This document shows, one piece after another, positions 16,674-25,301 of a stretch of 43,980 nucleotides of DNA. Where the stretch lies: NCBI GenBank assembly GCA_903824785.1, contig CAIJYD010000053.1, positions 1-43,980 on the forward strand, written 5' to 3'. Every line of letters begins with the position of its first letter. Within the stretch, counting starts at the first letter, position 1. Under the pieces are notes generated by a model. That model had not been told where the DNA came from. It searched no databases and saw only the letters and a list, made by a program, of their open reading frames with translations. This DNA is from an uncultured Bacteroidota bacterium. Lineage in GTDB: Bacteria > Bacteroidota > Bacteroidia > Bacteroidales > VadinHA17. The position numbers were made by a program, and so were the translations under genes.

Positions 16674-16889
16674 TTATTGCAATGAATCTTCCTTAGCTTT
16701 TTGCAAGAACAACCTCCACACATAACCTCTTGCGTGGCTTCCATCAATCAGATAAGTTTCTGGTGTAACAAGATCGTGAGGGTCGAGTTTTTTAAGTTGG
16801 TCAATAATAGGCAGCAGTTCAGGTCTTATTACAGTCTTAATTTCTTCGAGGTATGATTCGTACTTGGTAATGAATTCGATTGCTTCCAT
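16674..16889 (-). CDS. Small hypothetical protein
   Basis: 71 aa from Met at 16889 (an alternative ATG at 16913 gives 79 aa). The sequence MEAIEFITKYESYLEEIK starts a charged helical protein with no recognised domain, signal peptide or membrane helix. It is divergent from the 16966 gene across 76 bp. Codon use and amino-acid make-up look like a real protein, but nothing shows its role. Confidence 0.4.
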   Translation of the reverse strand: MEAIEFITKYESYLEEIKTVIRPELLPIIDQLKKLDPHDLVTPETYLIDGSHARGYVWRLFLQKAKEDSLQ

Positions 16890-16965
16890 TTTAAAAGATT
16901 GAAATGTTAACATTTTGTTTAGTAAGAGCTAATATATGAATGATTAAGTTCAAACCCACATTACT

Positions 16966-17499
16966 ATGACATATATAAAAGCGGTATTTGAGAAAAAATT
17001 AAAAGAACTCGGTTTTTCTTATAAGAGTATTACAGCTGGCTCATACATCATGTATAAGAATAATGATACCGACCGTACTATAAATATTCAATTGATCTTG
17101 TCAGAACCCATTGAGGTGGTAATACACGGAAGTCGGAATAACAACAAAATTCAAGCCATTAGCTTATTCAATTTAAGATTTCCAACGGAGGTTCAAGAAC
17201 AAGAATTCTTAATCCTGGCATTCCCAAATACGAGTAACCATGGCTTTGAATTCATAATAATCCCGAAAAGAGAGTTAATAAAGAGGCTCAATAGAGAGAA
17301 CCGGATTTCATCTAAAAATCAGGAAGTAGAGATTATCTTCTGGTTCATGCCTGACGGATTTCTTTATGACTGTACAAACATTAGCATTGAAGGTGAATGG
17401 TATTTTATGAGTCTGGGATTCGGCGGTCGAATGGCTGACCAAACCATTTGGGATTACACTGAATTTCTGAATGACTGGAATAGACTGATACCGATTTAG
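16966..17499 (+). CDS. Hypothetical protein, 177 aa
   Basis: Not recognised. Alternating beta strands and helices (INIQLILSEPIEVVIHG, EFLILAFP, HGFEFIIIPKRELI, VEIIFWFMPDG) give it a globular alpha/beta look that may recall nuclease-like folds, but no catalytic motif is evident. There is no signal peptide. It stands alone between a small minus-strand gene and a long noncoding stretch, as island cargo. Confidence 0.5.
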   Translation: MTYIKAVFEKKLKELGFSYKSITAGSYIMYKNNDTDRTINIQLILSEPIEVVIHGSRNNNKIQAISLFNLRFPTEVQEQEFLILAFPNTSNHGFEFIIIPKRELIKRLNRENRISSKNQEVEIIFWFMPDGFLYDCTNISIEGEWYFMSLGFGGRMADQTIWDYTEFLNDWNRLIPI

Positions 17500-18267
17500 T
17501 CTTCTTCAAGATTAAACTTGCTAATAAGCGCAAATTGAGAGCAATTCGAGTTAGCTCCCTCTGATCAGCTTTACCAGCGATCATAACTCAAACCGCATGA
17601 TTATGCAAATTGATTTGTCTTCCTCAGATTCTCAAGTTCCCCGGAGAAAAAATCCGGAGTAAAGACAATTGCAGCATTAGTTTAATTTTAAACATAATAC
17701 CCGATACTCTTCTTTCCAAGTAGATTAAATCAGACGCAGAGTTTATGCAGTTTGAGTTTCATCCAAGAACATCCATCTCACGCCCCGGGTATGGGCTGCC
17801 GGCCGGGCTACCGCAGTATCCCCCCTCCAAGTACTCCCCCGACCGATGATATAAACCAAGCTCAATACTCTAAAAGAAATTTTTGGCCAGAAATCCCAAA
17901 AACTGACTTTAAGGGCAAACCAAAATAATAATTTTGGCAGAAAATTTTAAAAATTCAGGAAAGGAGGTCTCTTCACATGAGCCAGGAATGAACCTTTCTG
18001 AGAGGGATAAACCAAATTTTGAAAACTCAGGAGAATGAAATATTTTTCTGGTATATTCTATTTGGAATAATATTTGTTGTTAATTTTATAACAGAACATC
18101 ATCACAGATTATAGATTCGGAAGCAATACAAAATATAAGTCTCTTATTTAGAAGCGAATCTGATTATTTTAAAGGTTATTATTTGAGATTATAAGATTAT
18201 TCTTCTCAGATAGGTTAATTCTGATGGCGCTGAATTTATAACAGCCTGATTTAAATTTAAATCTGCA
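17500..18267. other. Long noncoding stretch (768 bp)
   Basis: A short GC-rich patch (17781-17845, with GCCGGCCGGGC) contrasts with the AT-rich surroundings. A perfect SD-like AAAGGAGGT (17960-17968) stands 8 nt before an ATG (17977) that opens only four codons, followed by two further mini-ORFs (from 17988 and 18035), each overlapping the previous stop as ATGA. A 30-residue membrane-like frame also reads from TTG 18019. A decayed gene is the simplest reading. A weak 5-bp hairpin lies at 17641-17657. Confidence 0.35.
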
Positions 18268-20670
18268 ATGCAAAAGATTTTTAGCTTACTTATTATCTGC
18301 ATGTTTTCAGCTAACATTTTGTCTCAGAGTGTAGCAGCTAAAATGACAGATGTTCTGCACAATATTTCGGAAAAACAACCTGCCGATCAGATTTTCATCC
18401 ATACAGACAGAAATCTCTATAACACCGGCGACACTATCAGGTTCCAGGCATTTATCAGGGACAGGCAGACTGGTGTAATTGAAACTCCAAGTATATCACT
18501 TTTTGTCCTTCTGCTTAACTCTGATCATAATACAGTTGATAGTGCCAGGTTCAGAATAAGCTATTCATCAGCATCCGGTTGGCTTAAAGTACCTGAACTT
18601 ACTTCACTGGGTAATTATTCAATACTGGCATATACAAGTGATCAGATGAACTATAGTCCTGAATTTGCTTTCAGAATCCCTGTAAGAATAGATAAGATCG
18701 GAAGCAGACCTAACGAAGCTGATTCCCTCATAATACAGTCTCAAACAGTATCCGATCTGAGGTTCCTTCCTGAGGGAGGGACATATATTTACGGCATCAG
18801 GCAAAGGCTCGCTTTCAATGCAGTTACATCAAGCGGGAAAAGTGTCAGGGCAAGCGGAGATATTGTAAACCAGGATGGGAAAAAGATAATTGATTTCAAG
18901 TCTGGTCCATACGGTCCGGGAGTGGTAGAGTTCACCCCGATTCAGGGTGAGACTTATTATGCAAAACCTGTGGAAGCAGAATTCGGTAATATGAGCTGGC
19001 CCCTTCCTGAACCTGAAAAATCGGGTGTCTCAATGAGGGTAAATAATACACGATCAGGATCAATTGACATTGCAGTAAGTGGAAATGGAACCGGGGGAAA
19101 GGATTACTTCCTGACAGTTACTATGAACAATATTTTAATCTTCTCCAGGGAATTAAAGTTAGATACTCTGTTCAATACCCGGATAAAAACTGCTGTAATA
19201 CCTGCCGGTACTGCCTTAGTCACACTATATGATAATGAATTGAATCCTCTGGCGGAAAGGATGATTTTTTTGAATGCAGACAAGAAGATGAAAGTTCAGA
19301 TTGAGGTTTCAAAACCAAACACCAGACCCGGCAGTGAAACAGAACTGACAATTAATACATGCGATGAAAAGGGAAATAATATAAGTTCAATTATTTCGGT
19401 CTCAGCAATAGATTCAGCCCTGGGATTCTATAGCAGCATTCCCTGCTCTGACATTGAATCAATATTTCTGTATGATAATGAGTTTTATAATAACCTGCCG
19501 CAAAGTATCAGATGTACAGGATTAAAGAACATTGACAATAAATCGGTTGATCTCCTGATGATGACTTATGGATGGAGGAAGTACACTCTGAAAGAGACAG
19601 CAATGGTTTACCAGGAAAAGAGACTGGACGATTATGATCATATTAAAATCAGCAACCCGGGAAAGGACAAGAAAGGCAGGGAAGTGATCAATATATTATC
19701 TCCTGAAGGCGGGGATATTGTCACACTCAGGTTAAATGAAAACATGGAAACATTGTTGCCATTTGATTCCCTTGATGTGATGGCAAGACAAATCATGATA
19801 CTTCCTGATGATGATCCTTCCCGTAATTTAAATCCTGTCAATATTGAATTTCCTGAAAACAGGGCATATACTGATAGTGCAAAGCTATTAATAACTGATT
19901 CCTCCTATTTCGAAACTGGATTTGTTTCTGTAAATAACGAACAAACTCTCTTCAATCCTGACAGTGCGGTAATGATTGAAGCCGTTACAATAAAGGGGAG
20001 AAGGAAGCAGGCGTCATTATATGGAGACAAAACCGCTCAGCAATACAAGTACACAGGTGCTTATACTCTCTTCAGCAAAGATTTCCCTGCTGCTAATACT
20101 TTTGAAGATATCCTGTACAAGCTAAATCCAACTAAAATTTTCCTAAAGACAAAGATGGTGATTTTACGGTCCAGGGCTAGTGGGACTCCGGCGTTGTTTG
20201 TTGTGGACGATGTTCCTATATATGACCGGTCATACTGGCCCATTGCACAGATGCCCGCTGAACAGATTTCGTCAGTGTCTGTATTGAGGGGATATGAGGG
20301 ATTTGCTAGATACGGCGACCTGGCATATGGCGGTGTAATTTTTATAACAACCAAAGGAGGGAATAGACTCAACGGTGTGATGGAGCCTGATGATGAGTCC
20401 ATGACAAAAAATGAGCTAATAAAATATATCAGACTTTTTCGGTCAGAAGTTGAGTTCTATGCTCCCACTAAAGAAGATGTTGAATTGAATCCGGAATACC
20501 AGTTCAGGCCCACCCTGCTCTGGAGGAGTGATGTTTATCTGGATGGGTCAGGTCCGGTATTATTCAAATACCCCAATAACATGGGAAAAGGAACTGTATT
20601 GATATTTGTCAATGGCGTTTCGATGACAAATCTGGTGGGATCTGGAAGATATAACTATAGTGTAAAATAG
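18268..20670 (+). CDS. MG2/TonB-plug domain surface protein
   Basis: 800 aa. There is a signal peptide (about 1-20, ending SANILSQ), then a macroglobulin MG2-like domain (about 37-145; DQIFIHTDRNLYNTGDTIRF is the usual opening), further beta-rich repeats, and near the C-terminus a TonB-dependent receptor plug domain (about 610-705; ALFVVDDVPI ... VSVLRGYEGFARYG ... GGVIFITTKGG). No beta-barrel follows, so it is not a channel by itself. Such proteins are periplasmic or outer-membrane associated in Bacteroidetes; ligand and partner are unknown. It is the first of the surface-protein cargo genes at the right end of the island. Confidence 0.75.
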   Translation: MQKIFSLLIICMFSANILSQSVAAKMTDVLHNISEKQPADQIFIHTDRNLYNTGDTIRFQAFIRDRQTGVIETPSISLFVLLLNSDHNTVDSARFRISYSSASGWLKVPELTSLGNYSILAYTSDQMNYSPEFAFRIPVRIDKIGSRPNEADSLIIQSQTVSDLRFLPEGGTYIYGIRQRLAFNAVTSSGKSVRASGDIVNQDGKKIIDFKSGPYGPGVVEFTPIQGETYYAKPVEAEFGNMSWPLPEPEKSGVSMRVNNTRSGSIDIAVSGNGTGGKDYFLTVTMNNILIFSRELKLDTLFNTRIKTAVIPAGTALVTLYDNELNPLAERMIFLNADKKMKVQIEVSKPNTRPGSETELTINTCDEKGNNISSIISVSAIDSALGFYSSIPCSDIESIFLYDNEFYNNLPQSIRCTGLKNIDNKSVDLLMMTYGWRKYTLKETAMVYQEKRLDDYDHIKISNPGKDKKGREVINILSPEGGDIVTLRLNENMETLLPFDSLDVMARQIMILPDDDPSRNLNPVNIEFPENRAYTDSAKLLITDSSYFETGFVSVNNEQTLFNPDSAVMIEAVTIKGRRKQASLYGDKTAQQYKYTGAYTLFSKDFPAANTFEDILYKLNPTKIFLKTKMVILRSRASGTPALFVVDDVPIYDRSYWPIAQMPAEQISSVSVLRGYEGFARYGDLAYGGVIFITTKGGNRLNGVMEPDDESMTKNELIKYIRLFRSEVEFYAPTKEDVELNPEYQFRPTLLWRSDVYLDGSGPVLFKYPNNMGKGTVLIFVNGVSMTNLVGSGRYNYSVK

Positions 20671-20813
20671 CCGGGTAACAACTCAATAGGTGCCTGTTTG
20701 GGTTACTCTGTTTTGGGCGGAATGCAACTCTGTCGATAGTCACAATAAAAGCGATGAAAATTAAAAAATTCAGATAATAAATTCATTTCAAATTCGTTAA
20801 TAGTCAAATACTC

Positions 20814-21566
20814 TTGACCTTGGCAATTAAAACAAATCATATCACTCAAAAAATCTGGATCATTACCTTAATGATTGTTCCGCTTTATGGTTGTGAATTT
20901 GATTCCTCTCCAGCAACTGATGTCACCGGACAAATAAGTTCAATAACAGATATTGATGGGAATAACTACAAAACTATTGGAATCGGAACTCAGATTTGGA
21001 TGCAGGAGAATCTTAAAGTAACACATCTGAATGACGGTTCGCAAATTACTTTGCTATACGATAATAATGGTTGGCGTCAGAACTATAACTCCAACAATTC
21101 CGCTTACTCTTGGTATGATAATGATTCAGTTAATAATAAATCACTTTACGGAGCACTATATAACTTCTACTCAATTGAGACAGGGCTGCTTTGTCCCACA
21201 GGATGGCATGTGCCCAGTCAATCTGAATGGGAAATATTGGTAGATTATCTTGGTGGCAAGGAAATTGCAGGTGGAAAACTAAAAGATTATTTTGGAAATT
21301 ACTGGACTTCACCAAATCAATGTATTGAGAACAATGGATATTTTATCGGATTACCTGGTGGATATAGACATTCTCGTGATGGAACATATTATGCTAAAGG
21401 ACTTTTAGGATGTTGGTGGGCAAACAGGATCTCCAAGGAAGATAATTCAATGGCACTTCAGATTTCTTTAGAAAACTCCGAAGTTTTTACGACTGAAACT
21501 TATGTAAATAAAAATGTAGGGGCCAGTGTAAGATGTGTTAAAGATATGATAATTTCGAAACACTAA
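20814..21566 (+). CDS. FISUMP-domain lipoprotein (copy 1)
   Basis: About 250 aa. The frame has no ATG before the lipobox apart from one at codon 20; TTG at 20814 or 20820 gives a sensible signal (KIWIITLMIVPLYGC with the lipid Cys at 27), so the start is uncertain. The mature part is a Fibrobacter-succinogenes major paralogous (FISUMP) domain: QIWMQENLKV, then CPTGWHVPSQSEWEIL, GGKLKDY, and a C-terminal ASVRCVKD. FISUMP proteins are exported, often surface-attached; the function is not established. The next gene is a paralog only 27 bp away. Confidence 0.8.
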   Translation: MTLAIKTNHITQKIWIITLMIVPLYGCEFDSSPATDVTGQISSITDIDGNNYKTIGIGTQIWMQENLKVTHLNDGSQITLLYDNNGWRQNYNSNNSAYSWYDNDSVNNKSLYGALYNFYSIETGLLCPTGWHVPSQSEWEILVDYLGGKEIAGGKLKDYFGNYWTSPNQCIENNGYFIGLPGGYRHSRDGTYYAKGLLGCWWANRISKEDNSMALQISLENSEVFTTETYVNKNVGASVRCVKDMIISKH

Positions 21567-21593
21567 CACTTTACATGAATGATTTAAATAAGA

Positions 21594-22313
21594 ATGAACA
21601 AAATGTTGATAATATTAGTACTTAGCATCATTATTCTTGTATCTCAATCATGTGAGAGTTTTCTATCGGATCCTAAGACTCTACCTCAGATAGATTACTC
21701 CGGACAAATAGATTCAATTGTGGATATTGATGGAAATGTATATAGGACAATCGTCATTGGATCGCAAATATGGATGTCAGAAAACTTAAAGACTTCAAAA
21801 CTAAAAGATGGTACAATAATATCACAAATAAAAGATGATTCAATCTGGCAATACCCTGGCCGAATGCCTGCGATTTGCTGGTACAATAACGATTCAATCA
21901 ATTATTCAAAAGCCTATGGATTTCTTTATAATGGTTTTTCTGTTGATACAGAATTACTTTGTCCAACCGGATGGCATGTACCCTCAGATTCAGACTGGGA
22001 CATCCTGACTGATTTTCTGGGAGGGGATGAAAAAGCCGGAGGAAAGCTTAAAGATGATGAGTCAAATTTATGGTCGGATCCTAATCACAGCTATGTTAAT
22101 GACATCGGTTTCTTTGCAAATCCAGGGGGACGGCGAAGACATATTGAAGGCAAGTTTTCCGATATAAATGACATTGGATGCTGGTGGTCAAGTACCTCTA
22201 AAAATGAACTCTACGCTTATGCAAGACTGATATATCACGATAATACATTTATTTCTAAGATTGAATCCAATAAACGAGATGGATTAAGTGTCCGATGTAT
22301 AAAAGACAATTAA
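21594..22313 (+). CDS. FISUMP-domain lipoprotein (copy 2)
   Basis: 239 aa, paralog of the gene just upstream. The lipoprotein signal ends in SQSC with the acylated Cys at 20. Shared landmarks in the same order are TIVIGSQIWMSENLKTSKLK, CPTGWHVPSDSDWDILTDFL, AGGKLKDD, PGGRRRH, CWWSS and SVRCIKDN. The domain fills the mature protein. The short gap and shared order point to tandem duplication, with clear divergence since. It is probably co-transcribed with copy 1. Confidence 0.85.
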   Translation: MNKMLIILVLSIIILVSQSCESFLSDPKTLPQIDYSGQIDSIVDIDGNVYRTIVIGSQIWMSENLKTSKLKDGTIISQIKDDSIWQYPGRMPAICWYNNDSINYSKAYGFLYNGFSVDTELLCPTGWHVPSDSDWDILTDFLGGDEKAGGKLKDDESNLWSDPNHSYVNDIGFFANPGGRRRHIEGKFSDINDIGCWWSSTSKNELYAYARLIYHDNTFISKIESNKRDGLSVRCIKDN

Positions 22314-22685
22314 TAAAACGAAATGCTAACAGGGTCAATAATGACATCCCGGATTCCCCGGATATTTTTAAATTTGATACAATTGTGAAAGTATAAGTCA
22401 GGTATAAGCATGTAAAAGTTTTGAATCAGGGAGGTGGATGCTGTTGCTTATGGAACTGACAGGATGAAAGCATAAATTGTGAATTCAATAAATGGGATTT
22501 TGGGAAGAGATGTCAATAATTTTGTTGCACTTACTTTTATCTCACAACTTTTGATAATGAATAGTACTTATCCGAACACTATAAATGTGTTATGTGCAAG
22601 CGGCGACAATAGGACAACGGATTAAGAAAAATAGAAAATCAAAAAGTGATATTGTAGTGTATTAAGCCATAAATAGTTAAAGAGT
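22314..22685. other. Intergenic, 372 bp
   Basis: No convincing ORF. A short GC-rich word pair (CCCGGAT, repeated near 22346-22360) is the only visible structure. No promoter could be placed for the following PstS-like gene. Confidence 0.3.
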
Positions 22686-23678
22686 ATGTATACAAAGTTT
22701 TCAACTATCACAATTTTTCTCTCTTTTGTCTTATCTGTTTTCACAGGTTGCGAAAAAGTAAATACAGACTCCCCATACATAGAGGGATTGTCAATCGAAA
22801 ATTATCCGATTATAGACGGATCAACATCAACATTACCTCTGAACAGAGTTATCGCCTGCGAGTTGTTGGGACTTAACTATCAGTGGCAGGAGAATAAGAA
22901 TAGTTCGTCGGGTAGCACCTGGAGCATCGAACCAAAAATCAAGAGCAGTCTCAAACGAAAATTGGACAATCTTGTACTAAGTTCACAAACACACAATTCC
23001 TTCATAAACCTGATTGACAACAAAGTGAATATTGCACTTGCTGCCCGAAGCATGTCGCCCGACGAAAAAGAATACGCCACGTCAAAAGGAGTAAGTTTAA
23101 TCGAAACACCAATAGCGCTTGATGCATTCATTTTTATAGTCAGTCCTAGGAATCCGGTCATAGGTTTGACAACTGAGAATATACAGGATATTTATACGGG
23201 GAAAAAATTGAATTGGACAGATTTTGGAGTAGTAATATCTCCTGAAAATCCCGGGTATTCAGTCATACAACCATTTATAAGAAATCAAAATTCAGGAAGT
23301 CAGGAATTGATGGATCTATTGATAATGAAAGATTTAGAATATATCGATCTTCCGATATACAAAGAGAATCTTATATTCACTATGGCAGGATTGATTGATG
23401 CAATTGCCGGTAGTCCTTTTGGAATAGGCTATACTGTATATTATTATAATGAGTTCATTATCAGGCCTGATATTAGCTATTTAAAAACTATTGCTATTGA
23501 CGGGGTGAAGCCAACTGAACAAACTATTACCAATCGTTTATACCCTTATACAACAGAGGTTTACGCTGTCATTCGTTCTGATACGGACAAATCATCAATG
23601 ACATATAAGGTTTACGAGTGGATTCAAACAGCAACAGGAAAACAAACCATCAGTAATTCCGGATATATACCAAATTAA
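22686..23678 (+). CDS. PstS-like (phosphate-type) substrate-binding lipoprotein
   Basis: 330 aa. The lipoprotein signal ends FTGC (Cys22). The mature part follows the periplasmic-binding-protein type 2 layout of PstS: IDGSTSTLPL near the N-terminus (ligand loop), NIALAARSMSPDEKEYA, then ENIQDIYTGKKLNWTDFG (about 165-182) and IRNQNSGSQELMDLLI, both hallmark segments of PstS homologs. No pstCAB or phoU genes are nearby, so the protein may act as a scavenging or sensing lipoprotein, or serve a transporter encoded elsewhere. The ligand is inferred from family only. Confidence 0.8.
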   Translation: MYTKFSTITIFLSFVLSVFTGCEKVNTDSPYIEGLSIENYPIIDGSTSTLPLNRVIACELLGLNYQWQENKNSSSGSTWSIEPKIKSSLKRKLDNLVLSSQTHNSFINLIDNKVNIALAARSMSPDEKEYATSKGVSLIETPIALDAFIFIVSPRNPVIGLTTENIQDIYTGKKLNWTDFGVVISPENPGYSVIQPFIRNQNSGSQELMDLLIMKDLEYIDLPIYKENLIFTMAGLIDAIAGSPFGIGYTVYYYNEFIIRPDISYLKTIAIDGVKPTEQTITNRLYPYTTEVYAVIRSDTDKSSMTYKVYEWIQTATGKQTISNSGYIPN

Positions 23679-23803
23679 GTAAGAGTTAAATGAGAAATGA
23701 TAATGGAAAAATGCCTGGGATGCCTTGCCACCGGGACACTGAATCGGCTAAAGTACCAGGACCCTGCCCGGTGCTGTCGTCGGTTAACACAACCTCCCTT
23801 TAT

Positions 23804-23820
23804 TGCCTAGTCGTTAGGCA
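23804..23820. other. Small hairpin in the 23679-23899 gap
   Basis: TGCCTA (23804-23809) and TAGGCA (23815-23820) pair around a GTCGT loop. The preceding ~90 bp (23710-23800) are unusually GC-rich for an intergenic stretch. GTTAGGC matches the GTTRRRY core of integron attC sites, but no partner box is found, so an attC is not claimed. Confidence 0.35.
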
Positions 23821-23899
23821 CAAGCATTGACAATAAACTAACATACTAGTTGCATTATTAAGGAATTAGTTTTAGCTTTATGTATCTAAGCTGATCCAA

Positions 23900-24985
23900 A
23901 TGAAAATAGTTATCTCTTTCTTAGCTTTTCTAACAATAGGATGTTCAAGCCCTCAAGAGCATTCTCTTGATTTCAACTTTAACGACTCCGCATTCATTAA
24001 ACTGACTGTAACTAACTGTTCAGATACATTTGAATTCTCTTACAAAACCACTCCAATGATTCCAAGAGGATGCGTAATAAAACACATTAAGATCACTCAT
24101 GATTCCGTTTATTATTTTGCACATAGGACGATCAAACCTGATTTTATTGATCTAACTCTAAGGAAAAGATTTCAGACTTATGTTATTCCTGGTGATACAC
24201 TTTCAATTACTGCTAACTTAGATTCAAATATAACTGATAATGATGCAATTACAATTGAAGGTGATTTTAGTAAAATCATGAATTTCTTTTCTAAAAAGCA
24301 TGAAAGATTAGGATATTGGAATATAAATAATGCTTTGGTAAATTATTCCGACATATCATATCCGATTGAAAAGGCTTTTTCCCTTGGTGATTCCATATGT
24401 TATAGTGAATTGGAGTTTTTAAATAATTATTACACTAAGGATGGACTACCTTATTGGTTCTACGAAACTATGAAGGAAGATATTGAATACAATAAGGTTT
24501 TGATACGACCACAATTTATTTATTTTCGTAAACACTTTTTTAAAGAAAATGTAATAAATCCAGAAGCATATTACGTTTTTGATCAAATTAGTTTATTCAA
24601 TTATAAAGCTAAATTCTCTGAATCTTATTACCATTGTGTTGATATTTATTTATGGATAAATCGACAACAAGATCTGGAAGGTAAACGTGGAATAGATAGA
24701 GGTCTCCCTTTATTTGAGAGATCGATCCCAGAGGCAAATAAAATTCTAAAAGGAGAAATACTTGAATATTATTTGGCCTGGAAAATTTCAGAATCCTTTG
24801 CTGTTTGCAAAAATCTAAATGAACTTACAAGAGTCGATTCGCTTTACAATTCCTTGAAGACTACCTTTAAGAACGAGGAGATAATTAAGATAATAAATAA
24901 TCAAAGAGACTATATGTCAGAATACTACGAAGGATTGAAAAATAATCCTTTCACATTTACAAAAATCATTCCTGCTAACAAATAA
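23900..24985 (+). CDS. Unknown lipoprotein resembling the N-terminal part of TlpA-type proteins
   Basis: 361 aa with a short lipoprotein signal (MKIVISFLAFLTIGC, Cys15). YVIPGDTLSITANLDS followed by ITIEGDFSKIMNFF recalls the beta-rich N-terminal domain found ahead of thioredoxin domains in Bacteroidetes TlpA-like proteins, but no CxxC and no thioredoxin domain follow. The rest is helical and rich in Tyr and Asn. It is the last island gene, 170 bp from the tRNA. The role is unknown. Confidence 0.6.
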   Translation: MKIVISFLAFLTIGCSSPQEHSLDFNFNDSAFIKLTVTNCSDTFEFSYKTTPMIPRGCVIKHIKITHDSVYYFAHRTIKPDFIDLTLRKRFQTYVIPGDTLSITANLDSNITDNDAITIEGDFSKIMNFFSKKHERLGYWNINNALVNYSDISYPIEKAFSLGDSICYSELEFLNNYYTKDGLPYWFYETMKEDIEYNKVLIRPQFIYFRKHFFKENVINPEAYYVFDQISLFNYKAKFSESYYHCVDIYLWINRQQDLEGKRGIDRGLPLFERSIPEANKILKGEILEYYLAWKISESFAVCKNLNELTRVDSLYNSLKTTFKNEEIIKIINNQRDYMSEYYEGLKNNPFTFTKIIPANK

Positions 24986-25098
24986 TCAATTCCTAACCAT
25001 AACTGGCGGTGCTATGAAAAGCACTTCCCCCGGCTTGTTTAAATTTAAATAAAAATTCCGTTAAATTTCTAATGTAAAACTCCTCATTTTCTTCAAAA

Positions 25099-25120
25099 CC
25101 TGGCGTAAACCTGGCGTAAA
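25099..25120. repeat. Two CCTGGCGTAAA repeats inside the right end
   Basis: Tandem copies lie at 25099-25109 and 25110-25120, about 53-74 bp inside the core repeat. They match the triple array at 175-207 and resemble the pair at 391-410, as expected for integrase arm sites. Homology with the outer left flank extends, with mismatches, leftward to about 25058. Confidence 0.65.
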
Positions 25121-25126
25121 AAAAAA

Positions 25127-25145
25127 GACACTTTTTGTAAGTGTC
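25127..25145 (-). terminator. Terminator of the tRNA(CAT) gene
   Basis: GACACTT (25127-25133) pairs with AAGTGTC (25139-25145), followed on the minus strand by nine T residues (25126-25118). It begins 12 nt past the tRNA 3' end. It now belongs to the island end, since integration replaced the native downstream DNA. Confidence 0.8.
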
Positions 25146-25157
25146 TGATTTTTAAAG

Positions 25158-25232
25158 TGGGCCCAGCTGGGATCGAACCAGCGACCCCCTGATTATGAGT
25201 CAGGTGCTACTAACCAGCTGAGCTATGGGCCC
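25158..25232 (-). tRNA. tRNA(CAT), elongator Met (or Ile2); island insertion site
   Basis: 75 nt without encoded CCA. The acceptor arm GGGCCCA pairs fully with TGGGCCC; the anticodon stem CCTGA/TCAGG encloses loop CTCATAA with anticodon CAT; the T-arm GCTGG/CCAGC has loop TTCGATC. A fully paired acceptor end argues against initiator tRNA; Met versus lysidine-modified Ile2 cannot be decided by eye. The D-arm reads GGTTAGTAGC, with one more base than the usual GGTTAGAGC and only three clean stem pairs. Its 3' half is the island attachment site. Confidence 0.9.
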
Positions 25233-25248
25233 AAACTCAAATGGATTG

Positions 25249-25279
25249 CAATATTAGGTATTTGAATGTAATTATGCAA
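25249..25279 (-). promoter_or_regulatory. Candidate promoter of the tRNA gene
   Basis: On the minus strand TAATATTG (25256-25249) is one mismatch from the Bacteroidetes -7 box TAnnTTTG, and TTG (25279-25277) lies 20 nt further upstream as a -33 box. Transcription would start close to the tRNA 5' end at 25232. Confidence 0.4.
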
Positions 25280-25301
25280 GAACTTGTTAAAAGAATAATT
25301 T

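Larger units (their letters stand above)
260..25200. mobile_element. Genomic island of about 24.9 kb integrated in a tRNA(CAT) gene
   Basis: The limits are set by a 28-bp perfect direct repeat of the tRNA 3' half (260-287 and 25173-25200), within a longer near-identical stretch that includes the tRNA terminator and short direct repeats. A tyrosine integrase and an excisionase-like gene lie near the left end. Between the ends are an AbiE toxin-antitoxin pair, orphan methyltransferases, a primase-helicase, a serine recombinase and lipoprotein cargo. No phage structural genes, relaxase or conjugation genes are visible. The exact crossover point inside the repeat cannot be told from one sequence. 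Confidence 0.85.

Noticed and set aside
17641-17657. Rho-independent terminator after the 16966 gene
   Set aside because: Only a 5-bp stem with an A-rich loop, no T run after it, and 140 bp from the stop codon.
22314-25098. Integron cassette array with attC sites in the gaps between lipoprotein genes
   Set aside because: One hairpin (23804-23820) has a GTTRRRY-like core, but matching partner boxes, regular spacing and an integron integrase are all missing.
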